64,000 bases of DNA. Source: Candidatus Zixiibacteriota bacterium. Its GTDB lineage: Bacteria; RBG-13-66-14; B26-G2; WVWN01. Position numbers and translations under genes: made by a program. Below the pieces are notes generated by a model. That model did no database searches and had not been told where the DNA came from. It saw nothing but the letters and a program-made list of their open reading frames with translations. The stretch is taken from NCBI GenBank assembly GCA_030613505.1, contig JAUWLW010000006.1, positions 18,566 through 82,565 on the forward strand. The letters run 5' to 3'. Position 1 is the first letter of the stretch. Every line of letters begins with the position of its first letter. Positions 42,865-51,729 of this stretch are shown piece by piece.

Positions 42865-43859
42865 GCCGCCCTCAGCATCTCGCGCGTCGCCCCGGCCACC
42901 GCCGCCGGTCGGATATCCTCCATACAATAGCGCCGCGCGCGCCAGCAAGGTCGCCGGCCGTGTTTGCTGCACGGGCTGCACGGCAGCTCGAGGTATATCG
43001 TCCGGTCGCGCGCTCCCCACGGCGCGAAGCCGAACCGCGGCGACGTGGGCCCGAAAAGGGCCAGGCACGGCACGTCCACCAACGGCGCAAGGTGGTTCAG
43101 CGCCGAGTCGTTACTCACGAGCAGCGCGGCGCCCCGGAGGGCTTCGGGGAGCTCGCCGACGCCGACCCGGCCCGCCAGGTTGACGGCGCCGTCTGTCGCC
43201 GCGGCGACCTCCTCGCACAACGGCCGTTCGGGTGCGTCCCCCAAGAGTAAAAGTTGACGTCCCTCGGCCGCGAGCGTCTGCGCCAGCTCGAGCCAATGCG
43301 CGGCGGGCCAGGCCTTGGCGGCGTGGCGCGCCCCCGGCGCGAGGGCGACCCTACCGGGCGTCAGGCCGTCATGCCGGAGCTTCTCGGCCGCGGCTGCGTC
43401 TTCCGCCAGCCGGAACGACCAGTCCGGCCCCGGGACCCCCCACTTCGCCGCGGCGCGCACGTACAGCTCGGGCACGCTTTTCGTGGGGCGCGGCAAAAGG
43501 TCTATCCCCAAAGCCGCCAATAGCCAGCGCCGGACGCCGTGCTTGGCGTACCTGAATTTCTCGTACGCGCTGACGTGACTCGCGACGTACCGCGCGAGCG
43601 GAACGCCGTGCCAATCCAATATTATATCCGGCTTTATTTCTTCGTTCAGCCGGCGTACCAGCTCGTTGACCGCGCCCTCGGCTTTTTCGCCTCGGCTCGG
43701 CAGCGTAGCGACGACATCCACCGCGACGTGCCGCGCCGCGAGCGGGGCCCACTCCTCCCGCGTCACGTATGCCAGCGAAGCGCCCGTCGCCCTCGCCACC
43801 GGCCCCAGAGCCGGCAGCGTCAACAAAACGTCGCCCAGCGACGAGAGCCTTATTATCAC
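42861..43859 (-). CDS. GT9 heptosyltransferase-like glycosyltransferase
   Basis: 332 residues, GTG start. IIRLSSLGDVLLTLPALGPVARA, ALAPGARHAAKAWPAAHWLEL, and LLVSNDSALNHLAPLVDVPCLALFGPTS are the GT9 blocks, with CSPCSKHGRRPCWRARRYCM near the end. Overlaps and is coupled to the second GT9 gene, so the pair likely acts in sequence on the LPS core. Confidence 0.85.
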   Translation of the reverse strand: MIIRLSSLGDVLLTLPALGPVARATGASLAYVTREEWAPLAARHVAVDVVATLPSRGEKAEGAVNELVRRLNEEIKPDIILDWHGVPLARYVASHVSAYEKFRYAKHGVRRWLLAALGIDLLPRPTKSVPELYVRAAAKWGVPGPDWSFRLAEDAAAAEKLRHDGLTPGRVALAPGARHAAKAWPAAHWLELAQTLAAEGRQLLLLGDAPERPLCEEVAAATDGAVNLAGRVGVGELPEALRGAALLVSNDSALNHLAPLVDVPCLALFGPTSPRFGFAPWGARDRTIYLELPCSPCSKHGRRPCWRARRYCMEDIRPAAVAGATREMLRAA

Positions 43860-43892
43860 GCACGTTATCGGGCTGCGATTAATCGTTTTCCG

Positions 43893-44702
43893 CTAATAGT
43901 GGCCGCCGACGAACAAGGCCGTAAGGAACACGTCGGACAATAGGATGAGGATGCAGGAAGTGACGACCGATATCGTGGTCGCGCGGCCCACGCCCTCCGC
44001 GCCGCCCCGGGCCTTGAAGCCCTGGTTGCAGCCTACGGTCGCGATTATTATGCCGAAGACGACGGTTTTCAAAAGGCCTATTAGGATGTCGCTTACGTGG
44101 ACCAGTTGGTTCATTTTTTCGATATAGACGCTCGGGTTTATACCCAACGTCGTCGTCGATACGGCGTAGCCGCCGGTGATGCCGATGAAGTCCGCCAGCG
44201 CGGTGAGGGTTGGTAACATAATGAAGGCGGCGACGACGCGCGGCGTTACTAGGTATTTGATAGGGTTGGTGGCCAGCGTCTCCAGAGCGTCGACCTGCTC
44301 GGTGACCTTCATCGTCCCGATCTCCGCGGCGATGGCGGCCCCCACCCGCCCCGAGACCATGAGCCCCGTGAGCACCGGCCCGAGCTCGCGCGTCATCGAT
44401 ATGCCGACGATGCCGCCGATGTAGATGTCCGCGCCGAACTTCGCTATCTGGTACGTGGCCTGGAGCGCGAGGACCATGCCGGTGAAGACGGCGGTCAGCA
44501 TTACCACGGGCACGGAGTCTACGCCGATCCGCACCATTTGTTCGAATATGCGCGCCGGTTTGAAAGGCCGCTTGAAGGCATAGTAGACGGCTTTGAAGAA
44601 AAGGATGGTAGAGCTGCCTATATCCTCCAGCAAATATACAATTACCCGGCCGAACCGCTCGAACCAGAGAAGTAGGAACATAAAGCCGCCGTTCTTCGGC
44701 AA
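43893..44702 (-). CDS. mlaE: MlaE-family ABC lipid transporter permease
   Basis: 269 residues; ATG at 44681 (MFLLLWFERFG) is an alternative start. VVMLTAVFTGMVLALQATYQIAKFGADIYIGGIVGISMTRELGPVLTGLMVSGRVGAAIAAEIGTMKVTEQVDALETL-type sequence covers residues 65-140, the MlaE/YrbE signature with its E-x-G-x-x-x-x-T-x-Q-x-D-A motif, followed by three TM helices. MlaE moves phospholipid between membranes with an MlaF ATPase and an MCE protein; neither is in the window. Confidence 0.93.
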   Translation of the reverse strand: MPKNGGFMFLLLWFERFGRVIVYLLEDIGSSTILFFKAVYYAFKRPFKPARIFEQMVRIGVDSVPVVMLTAVFTGMVLALQATYQIAKFGADIYIGGIVGISMTRELGPVLTGLMVSGRVGAAIAAEIGTMKVTEQVDALETLATNPIKYLVTPRVVAAFIMLPTLTALADFIGITGGYAVSTTTLGINPSVYIEKMNQLVHVSDILIGLLKTVVFGIIIATVGCNQGFKARGGAEGVGRATTISVVTSCILILLSDVFLTALFVGGHY

Positions 44703-44765
44703 ATTTTAAAGAGTTTAAGTCTAACATACGCGACGATTCGTTTCAACCTCAAACGCCGGCGCGCC

Positions 44766-45581
44766 TTATCCCCGCGTTAAGTGTTTATATACGGAGCGCT
44801 TAGCGACGTTGAACGTGCGCGCCGCTACGGCCGCGGCCCGCGTCGCCGGCAATCCCTTCGCCACGAGCTCGCGCGCCAGCTTGACGGCCGCGCCCGCGTC
44901 CGCTTCTTCGCGCGCCCCGGCGACCACCAGCGTCATCTCCCCTTTGCGCGGCCGCGCCTTCACCTCTCCCCCGATCTCGCCGAGCCTCCCGCGGATTACC
45001 TCCTGGTGGACCTTCGTCAGCTCGCGCGCCAGCGCCGCGTCGCGGTCGCCCCACACGTCGCGCGCGTCGGCCAGCTCCGCGGCCAGCCGGTGCGGCGTTC
45101 CGAAGACGACGAGCGTGGTCGGCAGCGCCCTGTAGCGCTCCAGGAAAGTCCGCCGTTCGGCGTGCCGCCGCGGGAGATACCCGAGGAAGGCGTACGGGTA
45201 GGGGGGCAGGCCGCTCAGCGCGAGCGCGGCGTGCACCGCCGACGGCCCGGGTACGTAGTCCACCGCGACGCCGGCCGCGAGCACCTTCTGCATGACGACG
45301 TAGCCCGGGTCGGCGAGGAGCGGCGAGCCGCCGTCGGTGACGAGTGCGACCGTCTCGCCGTGCTTGAGGCGAGCGAGGATTTTACGCGCGGCCGCGGCCT
45401 CGTTGTGCTCGGCGTAAATAAGCAGGCTCTTCTGAAGGCCGAGGTGGGCGAGCAGCTTGGCGGTGCGGCGCGTATCCTCGCAGGCGACGACGTCCGCGGA
45501 CGCCAAGGCCTCCCGCGCCCGGGCGCTGACGTCGCCCAGGTTGCCGATGGGCGTCGCGATGAGTACGAGGCGAGGGGGCAT
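44766..45581 (-). CDS. rsmI: 16S rRNA (cytidine1402-2'-O)-methyltransferase
   Basis: 271 residues. LVLIATPIGNLGDVSARAREAL, VVACEDTRRTAKLLAHLGL, LVTDGGSPLLADPGYVVM (usually SDAGTPLISDPG), YVPGPSAVHAALALSGLP and FLGYLPRR are the RsmI blocks. A C-terminal helical extension resembles a small DNA-binding helix-turn-helix. Fine-tunes decoding with RsmH. Confidence 0.93.
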   Translation of the reverse strand: MPPRLVLIATPIGNLGDVSARAREALASADVVACEDTRRTAKLLAHLGLQKSLLIYAEHNEAAAARKILARLKHGETVALVTDGGSPLLADPGYVVMQKVLAAGVAVDYVPGPSAVHAALALSGLPPYPYAFLGYLPRRHAERRTFLERYRALPTTLVVFGTPHRLAAELADARDVWGDRDAALARELTKVHQEVIRGRLGEIGGEVKARPRKGEMTLVVAGAREEADAGAAVKLARELVAKGLPATRAAAVAARTFNVAKRSVYKHLTRG

Positions 45582-45588
45582 TTTTTAC

Positions 45589-45616
45589 TTGACTATTTAT
45601 GATACTATGTTAGAAT
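45589..45616 (+). promoter_or_regulatory. promoter of the orphan small RNA
   Basis: TTGACT at 45589-45594, 16-base spacer and TAGAAT at 45611-45616 on the plus strand, although both flanking genes are on the minus strand. Confidence 0.6.
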
Positions 45617-45621
45617 GTAAC

Positions 45622-45705
45622 GGAATCGGTGCTTTCCCTAGAAAGCCGCGAGGGTAAAACCTGCCGATTCCCTTTCTAATCCCCCGCTTCGGCGGGGTTT
45701 TTTTA
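45622..45705 (+). ncRNA. putative orphan small RNA, about 80 nt
   Basis: Between a plus-strand promoter and a plus-strand terminator lie about 60 bases with a clear fold: GGAATCGG (45622-45629) pairs perfectly with CCGATTCC (45664-45671), and the enclosed part can form CTTTC/GAAAG (45632-45645) or CCCT/AGGG (45636-45654). No open reading frame of note. It does not match any RNA family I can recognise (not 6S, 4.5S, tmRNA or a common riboswitch). No plus-strand gene follows, so it would act in trans or antisense. Confidence 0.5.
45680..45705 (+). terminator. Rho-independent terminator of the small RNA
   Basis: CCCCGC-TTC-GGCGGGG-type stem (45682-45697) followed by seven T and TATT on the plus strand; there is no T-run on the minus strand, so it is oriented for plus-strand transcription. 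Confidence 0.8.
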
Positions 45706-46581
45706 TTCTCCGGGAGGCGCGTCGAATATACGGATACCGTATTTTAAATGGAGAGGGGTCTCCGGGTTATTGCTTTCCCAATGAAGCCCGCGTACTTTAG
45801 AATATAATATACGTATATCATCTCTTTCTTGCCTTTCGGCGTTTAAAATATATGCGATAATATCTGCTAATTCGATGCCGGCGGTACAGGATGAATCGGC
45901 GAATAATACGGCTTGGACATTGCGCCATTCTCTCCCTCTTTGGTGGCCGAATGTATATCTCCAAAAGTTATTTAGCGTTTTGATGTCGCTAGCCCTATCC
46001 GTCTCATCGAAAACCAATATGGCCGCTTCGGTTGTCGAGATCTCTTCGCACATCAGGTTTATACGTTCTATTAACCTTTGATACCAAATTGAAAGTACCC
46101 GGTCATTCGCTGTCCCGGAGGGGCGCGTAGAAATACTAGCGAAAACCTTACACCCGTAGTATCCTGCTATCTTAAGAAGTTTAATGATTTCTTCTACGAC
46201 TACCGGAAATCGACTAACCATATTACTATTAAGTAGTTCTCTACCCTTCAATTCGAAGTCAGACATATCTGATAGCGTAGGGGGAACTCTATGCCCAGGT
46301 ATTTTAACGAATCTCCCCTCATTAATGTTTTCTTCGGATAAATCTCTACCTAATTTTATGGCTTTACCTTTTTTATAGAACGCGAAATCGCGGGGGATCT
46401 CGTAAGGCCCTAGGCGACCGAATTCTAAGTATAACGTATTACATAAAGCACGTTTATACCGGAATACTTCCCAATGGAAATCCCTCGCCCGGTGGCTTTC
46501 CAAGCTAACCGCCGCCAATACCGCGTATCTCGACGGGCTCGCCGGGTGATACTTCCCGCTTTCGTCCACGAAGAACAACAT
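45703..46581 (-). CDS. DUF3800 domain protein
   Basis: 292 residues. MLFFVDESGKYHPASP at the N-terminus, AILVFDETDRASD in the middle and GIELADIIAYILNA near the end are the three acidic DUF3800 blocks, thought to form an RNase H-like metal site. Many DUF3800 proteins sit in mobile or defence contexts. Codons are strongly A/T-ending against GC-rich nadE and rsmI on either side, suggesting acquisition. Activity unknown. Confidence 0.75.
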   Translation of the reverse strand: MLFFVDESGKYHPASPSRYAVLAAVSLESHRARDFHWEVFRYKRALCNTLYLEFGRLGPYEIPRDFAFYKKGKAIKLGRDLSEENINEGRFVKIPGHRVPPTLSDMSDFELKGRELLNSNMVSRFPVVVEEIIKLLKIAGYYGCKVFASISTRPSGTANDRVLSIWYQRLIERINLMCEEISTTEAAILVFDETDRASDIKTLNNFWRYTFGHQRGREWRNVQAVLFADSSCTAGIELADIIAYILNAERQERDDIRILYSKVRGLHWESNNPETPLHLKYGIRIFDAPPGE

Positions 46582-46597
46582 AGCCGTACCTCCCCGG

Positions 46598-47440
46598 TTA
46601 AAAAATTTCGGGTAGTTTTAAAGGTTTATTTATCGTCCTGCCGGTAACTTGGGCGATAACCGGCACCTTGCGCTTGAAGAGGTTGCGGTTTATCAGGCCG
46701 ATGACGTGCCGCTGGAAGTCGGCGTCGAAGCCGCGCTCCAACAGCTTCGCCGGCCTCTCGCCCTTCTCGACGAGGTAATACAGGTACCGGTCGACCTGGA
46801 AGTAGAAGATGCCCATCTCACCCTCGTCCGTCTGCCCGGGCCAAAGGCCGGCGGAGGGCGTCTTTTGGATAATCCGGTCCGGGACGCCGAGCGCCTCCGC
46901 CAGTAAGTACACCTGCCCTTTATATAAATCCGCGAGCGGCGCGACGGAGCAGGCGGCGTCGCCGAAGAGCGTGAAGTAGCCCAGCAGGAGCTCGGTCTTG
47001 TTGCCGGCCCCCATCACCATCGCGTTCGCTTCTTTGGACCGGTCGAAGAGGACGATCATCCGCGCGCGGGCGCAGACGTTGCCGCGCCGTACGTCGTCCA
47101 CCTCGCCGGCCTGCGCCAGGTACGCGTCCGCCATCGGCGTTATCGATATCTCTTTGAATTTGATGCCGAAGCGCTCGACGACCGCCTGGACGTCGTCGCG
47201 GTCGCTCGCGTCGTGGTAGGGGAGCCATAGGCCGGTGACGTTCTCGGCGCCGAGGGCGGCGGCGGCCAGGGCCGCGGCGGCCGCGGAGTCTACGCCGCCG
47301 GATATTCCCAAGACGATGCCCTTCAGGCCGGCGTTTTCCACCTCGCGGCGGATGAAGCGTTCCAGCACCGGCCGGACGAGGTCGACGTCGATCGTCAATT
47401 CGGGTGGGTATTTTCCTTGCGATCCGTTTTCGGGGATCAT
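46598..47440 (-). CDS. nadE: NH3-dependent NAD+ synthetase
   Basis: 280 residues. GIVLGISGGVDSAAAAALA is the PP-loop, with GNVCARARMIVLFDRS, MGAGNKTELLLGYFTLFGD and KTPSAGLWPGQTDEGEMG as further NadE motifs. No glutaminase domain, so it uses ammonia. Amidates nicotinate adenine dinucleotide to NAD+. Confidence 0.94.
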   Translation of the reverse strand: MIPENGSQGKYPPELTIDVDLVRPVLERFIRREVENAGLKGIVLGISGGVDSAAAAALAAAALGAENVTGLWLPYHDASDRDDVQAVVERFGIKFKEISITPMADAYLAQAGEVDDVRRGNVCARARMIVLFDRSKEANAMVMGAGNKTELLLGYFTLFGDAACSVAPLADLYKGQVYLLAEALGVPDRIIQKTPSAGLWPGQTDEGEMGIFYFQVDRYLYYLVEKGERPAKLLERGFDADFQRHVIGLINRNLFKRKVPVIAQVTGRTINKPLKLPEIF

Positions 47441-47761
47441 AGTCGCGTCCTCTCCGTAATTACCCCCGGGTAGCCTAATGTACCATAACGCGCGGGGCCG
47501 CCCTAATTAAAAAGCCGCCCCCCGCCCCGGTAGGTTTGTGTAGCGCCGCCACCGCGGGGTAAGGGCCCGATTCCTCCTCCTCCCGCGCCGGGGGGTGTTG
47601 GCGGAGTGTTTTTTATTGTACAATAGCAAGTAAGGAAGAGAGGCGTTTAATCCTTACGGAGCCGGCGGGATAATCCCGTTTCGGGTTCCCGGGAGGTCTA
47701 GGCCACGGAGGGCGTCGGTACGGCAAAGGGTGTTGCGACTCGCGACCGGTGGATAGCGGGC
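47441..47761. other. divergent intergenic region between nadE and the GT-C tandem
   Basis: 321 bases. It holds a possible plus-strand promoter (TTGGCG 47598-47603, 15-base spacer, TACAAT 47619-47624), a GGGAGGT ribosome site at 47690-47696 and a coding-like stretch 47705-47761 that extends the following gene (see its entry). The GC-rich 47500-47590 part shows nothing I can name. Confidence 0.4.
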
Positions 47762-49630
47762 GTGACCGCGGCGGGTTTGGCGGCGTTGTACTTCGCCACG
47801 CGAACGCAGTGGCATAACTACGACGCGATCGTGACGGCGACCCTCACGGACTGCCCGGCCGCCGGTACGTTTCTCCACCAAAACCGCTTCCTTTTTGCGA
47901 CCGTGGGCTGGCTGGTCTTACAGCCGCTGCGGGCGCTCGGTTACGCCGGGTCGTCGTTGGCGCCGGGGGCGGCGTTGTCCGCGGCGTTGGCGGCGGGCGC
48001 GGCGGCGCTATTCTTCCTCTTCTTACGTCGCTTGGACGTGCACTACGCCGTGGCGCTGGTAGTAACGGCGGCGGCGGCCTTGTCGCCAGCGTGGTGGTAC
48101 TTAGCGGGAGAGGCGGAGGTGCTCTCCGGAATCTCGTTTACGCTCGCCGGAGCGCTATGGCTATTAGCCCGGCAGGGAGGGCGGTGGCCGCAGGCGATGG
48201 GGATAGGGTTGTGGCTGGCCGTCGGGACCTGGTATCACGTAACGGTAGCGCTATTTTTCCCCGTGGCGCTGATCCTTGTCGCCGCCGAACGGCGGGGCCG
48301 GGGACCGCGGCTAGTGGCCTTGGCGGTGACGTACGTCGTTTTAGGGCTGGGCGCGTACCCGGTAGTCTACTGGGCAGTATTTCACCCCGCGGGGTGGAGG
48401 TCGTTTTACGAATGGTTCACGATGCTCCACTGGTGGTTGGGGTGGGGCCAATGGGAGGGGGGCCGGTTTGGAACCGGCGTGATTCGCCTGCTGACGGCTG
48501 TGGGGACGCCCGGCAACTTCCCCTATGCGCGATTCGATCAGGCGACGGAGGCGGAGATCGTGACGCGCCTCGGCCCCGGCGCGGCGTACGTGGCGGCCGT
48601 CGTGGCGACGGTCGTCTTCGCGGCCGGGCGGTTGTGGCGCGAGAGGCGGCGGTGGTTGGTGGCGGGGGTGACGTGGTTCGCGATTTACCAAGGGTTTTTC
48701 TCGTGGTGGGAGCCGACGAACGTCGAGTGGTGGATCGCGACGGCCTTGCCGCTGTGGATGCTATTCGCCGTGGCGGCTCCTCCGCGGCGCGGGGTCGTCG
48801 TCGTCGCGGCCGCCGCGGTGGCGGTCCTCGCGGTGGTGAATTTCACGCGGATGATCCTCCCGCACAGCCGTATTCACGACCCGGAGGAGGCCGCGGCCCG
48901 GGCGATCGTTGCCGCCTCGCGGCCCGGGGACACGGTGATTATGTCTGCCGGTCGGACGCGGATCTGGGTCGACAACCTCTCCCGGCATACGCGGAAGCTG
49001 GTAGCGGTCGAAACGGAAGAGGAATGCGGCCGGCTGGAGGAACTGGCGCGCGAACCGTGGCCCGCGGGCACGCGCGTGTTCCTAACGGATTATGAGTTGG
49101 ATAACCCGGCGCTCGGCCGCGGGCCGGCCGCGGAGCCGGCGCGGCGGTCCGTATACCGGTTGATCGAGGGCGGCGAACCGGCGGAGATCGTGTACGTCGA
49201 GGGGCGGCCGCGGCTCTTGTACCGCTCTTTCGGGCCGGCGCCTTGCGCGGCGTTACGAATTTACGAGGCTGAGCTGGCACAGAACCGCCGAGGGTATAAG
49301 ACCCTCGGCAGGAAACGCCCCGTCGCCTCCTTCGTCGTGAACGTACCGGCGGCGGGTTGGTACGTCCTGGGCGTCCAGGCGTGCGTCGAACCCAAGGCCG
49401 GCGACCCGCCGCGGATGGAGGTATACGAGAGCGGCCAGCGCCGGTTGGGAAACGACGTCCGGAACGAGTTCTGGCAGTTTTTCCGCCGGACGGCCCATCT
49501 GAAGGCGGGCAAGAACGTCGTTAAGGTGAAGGCGGGCGCTTCCGCCGGCGGCCCGCGTCTGCTTGTAAACCGCCTCGTCGTGTACCGCGGCTCGGGAGAA
49601 GTAGCCCCTTTAAAACCGTTTATTGACTAG
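47762..49630 (+). CDS. GT-C-like membrane protein fused to a CBM-like domain, paralogue 1
   Basis: 622 residues from GTG 47762. About eleven TM helices (to residue ~355), then a soluble part ending in a beta-sandwich module that begins IYEAELAQNRRGYK and ends LLVNRLVVYRGSG. Homology to the next gene continues upstream of the GTG: 19 codons from 47705 (ending VATRDRWIAG) align without gap to paralogue 2's N-terminus, and an ACG at 47705 sits exactly where paralogue 2 has its ATG, nine bases after GGGAGGT. Either ACG is the true start or the ATG was lost and a shortened protein is made. Probable lipid-linked sugar transferase. Confidence 0.6.
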   Translation: MTAAGLAALYFATRTQWHNYDAIVTATLTDCPAAGTFLHQNRFLFATVGWLVLQPLRALGYAGSSLAPGAALSAALAAGAAALFFLFLRRLDVHYAVALVVTAAAALSPAWWYLAGEAEVLSGISFTLAGALWLLARQGGRWPQAMGIGLWLAVGTWYHVTVALFFPVALILVAAERRGRGPRLVALAVTYVVLGLGAYPVVYWAVFHPAGWRSFYEWFTMLHWWLGWGQWEGGRFGTGVIRLLTAVGTPGNFPYARFDQATEAEIVTRLGPGAAYVAAVVATVVFAAGRLWRERRRWLVAGVTWFAIYQGFFSWWEPTNVEWWIATALPLWMLFAVAAPPRRGVVVVAAAAVAVLAVVNFTRMILPHSRIHDPEEAAARAIVAASRPGDTVIMSAGRTRIWVDNLSRHTRKLVAVETEEECGRLEELAREPWPAGTRVFLTDYELDNPALGRGPAAEPARRSVYRLIEGGEPAEIVYVEGRPRLLYRSFGPAPCAALRIYEAELAQNRRGYKTLGRKRPVASFVVNVPAAGWYVLGVQACVEPKAGDPPRMEVYESGQRRLGNDVRNEFWQFFRRTAHLKAGKNVVKVKAGASAGGPRLLVNRLVVYRGSGEVAPLKPFID

Positions 49631-49710
49631 GTCAATCCTACGGTCCCCCCTGACTAATTATGTCCTTACAGGGTAGGTGACGGTTTAAAAAAGGGTCAGG
49701 AGGTGCCTTC

Positions 49711-51675
49711 ATGGCGGAAGCGGACCGGAGGCAGATGTGGACGGCGCGGGACCGTTGGGTCGCGGCCTTTGTGGCCGTAGGCTTAATCGCATTATATTTC
49801 GTTTTTAGAACGCATTATCACCACTGCGACGCTATTAAGACGGCGACGAGCGCGGAGGCGCCGGAGCTCGGTATTTTTTTGCACCAGAATCACCTCGCGT
49901 TCACTCCCCTAATTTGGCTTCTCCTAAAAGGTTTACGCGCGCTCGGCTACGGCGGGTCGCCGTTTGCCGTAGCCGCGGCGGTATCGTCGATTTTCACGGG
50001 CGCGGCCGCGGCCGGGTTTTTCCTGTTCCTGCGGCGAGTCGGCGTGACCTTCCGGACGTCTTTACTCGCGTTGAGCGCCGCGACGTTTTCGGCGGCCTGG
50101 TGGTTCTACGCCGGCGGCGCGGAACAGCGGTCGGCGATATCTTTTTTCATCGTAGGGGCGTTGCTATTATTGGCGGCGCCGGCGCGCCGATGGCACGCGG
50201 CGGCGGCGGGTGCGGTTTGGCTTTCGGCAGGAGCGTGGTTTCATATTTCGATAACGCTTTTCTTGCCCGTCGCCGCCATATTGCTGGCCCGGAACAAGGA
50301 AGGGCGATGGTTGCGTTTATCGGTTTTGGGCGCGATTTACGCCGTCCTGGCCTTCCTGCCATACGTAATTATCTTTCGGTTATTTTATCAAGGTGCCCAT
50401 GGCGGATCGTTTTATAAGTGGATAACTTTCCTACATTGGTGGGGCGGGTGGGGACGTTTCGATTGGAGTAGGTTCGGGGAAGGCGCGTTGCGTATGTTCG
50501 CGGCCGCGGTCGCGCCGGGGGATAGTTTAAATTGCTTGTTTACCGGCATTAGCGGAGCCGAATTCGCGTCCCGACTTGGGCCGGGGGCCGTATTTTTAGC
50601 GGCGGTGATAGCCGTCGTCGCCGTCAACGGGAAGCGTTTGTGGCGGGAAAAGAGGTGGTGGCTCGCCGCGGGGATAACCTGGTTCCTCATTTACCATACG
50701 TTTTTTTCGTGGTGGGCGCCCCAGAACGCGGAATGGTGGGTGGCTACGATAATGCCGTTGTGGATACTATTCGGCTTAGCGGCGCCGACGCGCCTCGCCT
50801 TCGTTTTACCGGCCGCGGCGGTAATATTGTGCGTGGCCGCCGTTAATTTTACTCGTTTAATACTACCTACCAGCCGCCCGGGCCGAGATGCGGCCGAGCG
50901 GGCGGCCTGCGTAATCTCAGCCGCCACGCAGCCGGGCGACGTCGTTTTAATTTCGCGGATGCGTACGAGGATCTGGCTCGAATACCAAACGAAGCGCACC
51001 TGCATGCTTTGGGGGTCCGGCGGCCTTAGCGAACTCAAAGAAGTCGAAACGTTCATCGATAGCGTTTCCCGCCCCTCGCCGGACCGCAAGAGGGGGAGCG
51101 GCAATGCCTTCCTCACGGATTACGAAATGGATAACCCGGACTTCGACCCGGGGTACGATGGGTATAAAATGCGGGCGTCGCTATTCCGTATAATACGCAA
51201 CGCCGAGCCGGTGGCGTTGGTACCGTTAGACGGACGGCGTGCGGTTCTGTACCGTTGTCGCGGAGCGGCCAGATTTTGGCCGTTGAGGATTTGCGAGGCG
51301 GAGGTCGGGGCGCGGAAGGAGGAGTTCAGGGTCCTCCGCGAAGCGGGGCAGGCCAAACGGTTCAAGGTCAAGTTGCAGAGGGGGGGGCGATATGTGGTTT
51401 GCCTACAGGCGCGCGGCACTTTCGCCGGGGGCGAGTGGCCTGCGGTGCGCGTCGCCGCGGACGGCGAGACGCTTGCGACGTTAGCCGTGACGACTGATTA
51501 CTGGTGGTTTTACGAGACCAAGGCCGTGCTCGGCGCCGGTAAACATACCATCGACGTCGTATTACTTAACGGCTTCCGGGGCGCCGCCGATGAAAACCGT
51601 TTCTTGTATTTAAACCGGCTCGCCGTCTACCGCGACGCGGCGAAAGTGCCCCCGCTTAAACCGTTGAACGACTAA
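49711..51675 (+). CDS. GT-C-like membrane protein fused to a CBM-like domain, paralogue 2
   Basis: 654 residues from ATG 49711 with GGAGGT upstream. N-terminal TM helix with HYHHCDAIKTATSAEAPELGIFLHQNHLAFTPLIWL in the first loop, many TM helices, FYKWITFLHWWGGWGRFDW, and a C-terminal beta-sandwich (ICEAEVGARKEEFR ... RFLYLNRLAVYRDA). Clearly a tandem duplicate of the preceding gene, including about 27 bases of shared sequence after the stop (TCCTACG.TCCCCC.TGACTAAT). Role in glycan transfer is inference. Confidence 0.65.
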   Translation: MAEADRRQMWTARDRWVAAFVAVGLIALYFVFRTHYHHCDAIKTATSAEAPELGIFLHQNHLAFTPLIWLLLKGLRALGYGGSPFAVAAAVSSIFTGAAAAGFFLFLRRVGVTFRTSLLALSAATFSAAWWFYAGGAEQRSAISFFIVGALLLLAAPARRWHAAAAGAVWLSAGAWFHISITLFLPVAAILLARNKEGRWLRLSVLGAIYAVLAFLPYVIIFRLFYQGAHGGSFYKWITFLHWWGGWGRFDWSRFGEGALRMFAAAVAPGDSLNCLFTGISGAEFASRLGPGAVFLAAVIAVVAVNGKRLWREKRWWLAAGITWFLIYHTFFSWWAPQNAEWWVATIMPLWILFGLAAPTRLAFVLPAAAVILCVAAVNFTRLILPTSRPGRDAAERAACVISAATQPGDVVLISRMRTRIWLEYQTKRTCMLWGSGGLSELKEVETFIDSVSRPSPDRKRGSGNAFLTDYEMDNPDFDPGYDGYKMRASLFRIIRNAEPVALVPLDGRRAVLYRCRGAARFWPLRICEAEVGARKEEFRVLREAGQAKRFKVKLQRGGRYVVCLQARGTFAGGEWPAVRVAADGETLATLAVTTDYWWFYETKAVLGAGKHTIDVVLLNGFRGAADENRFLYLNRLAVYRDAAKVPPLKPLND

Positions 51676-51694
51676 GCCCCTCCTACGTTCCCCC

Positions 51695-51723
51695 TTGACT
51701 AATCAGGACGTTTTCTATATCCT
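51695..51723 (+). promoter_or_regulatory. promoter for polA, possibly leaderless
   Basis: TTGACT 51695-51700, 17-base spacer, TATCCT 51718-51723. The GTG start of polA is only seven bases after the -10 box and no ribosome site is visible, so transcription may begin at the start codon. Confidence 0.5.
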
Positions 51724-51729
51724 TCCGAC

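Noticed and set aside
44781-45602. 273-codon plus-strand open frame over rsmI
   Set aside because: Antisense shadow; rsmI has full family motifs.
49631-51723. Shared sequence after the two GT-C paralogues as a third case of 3'-end displacement
   Set aside because: Whole-gene tandem duplication including some downstream sequence explains it more simply.
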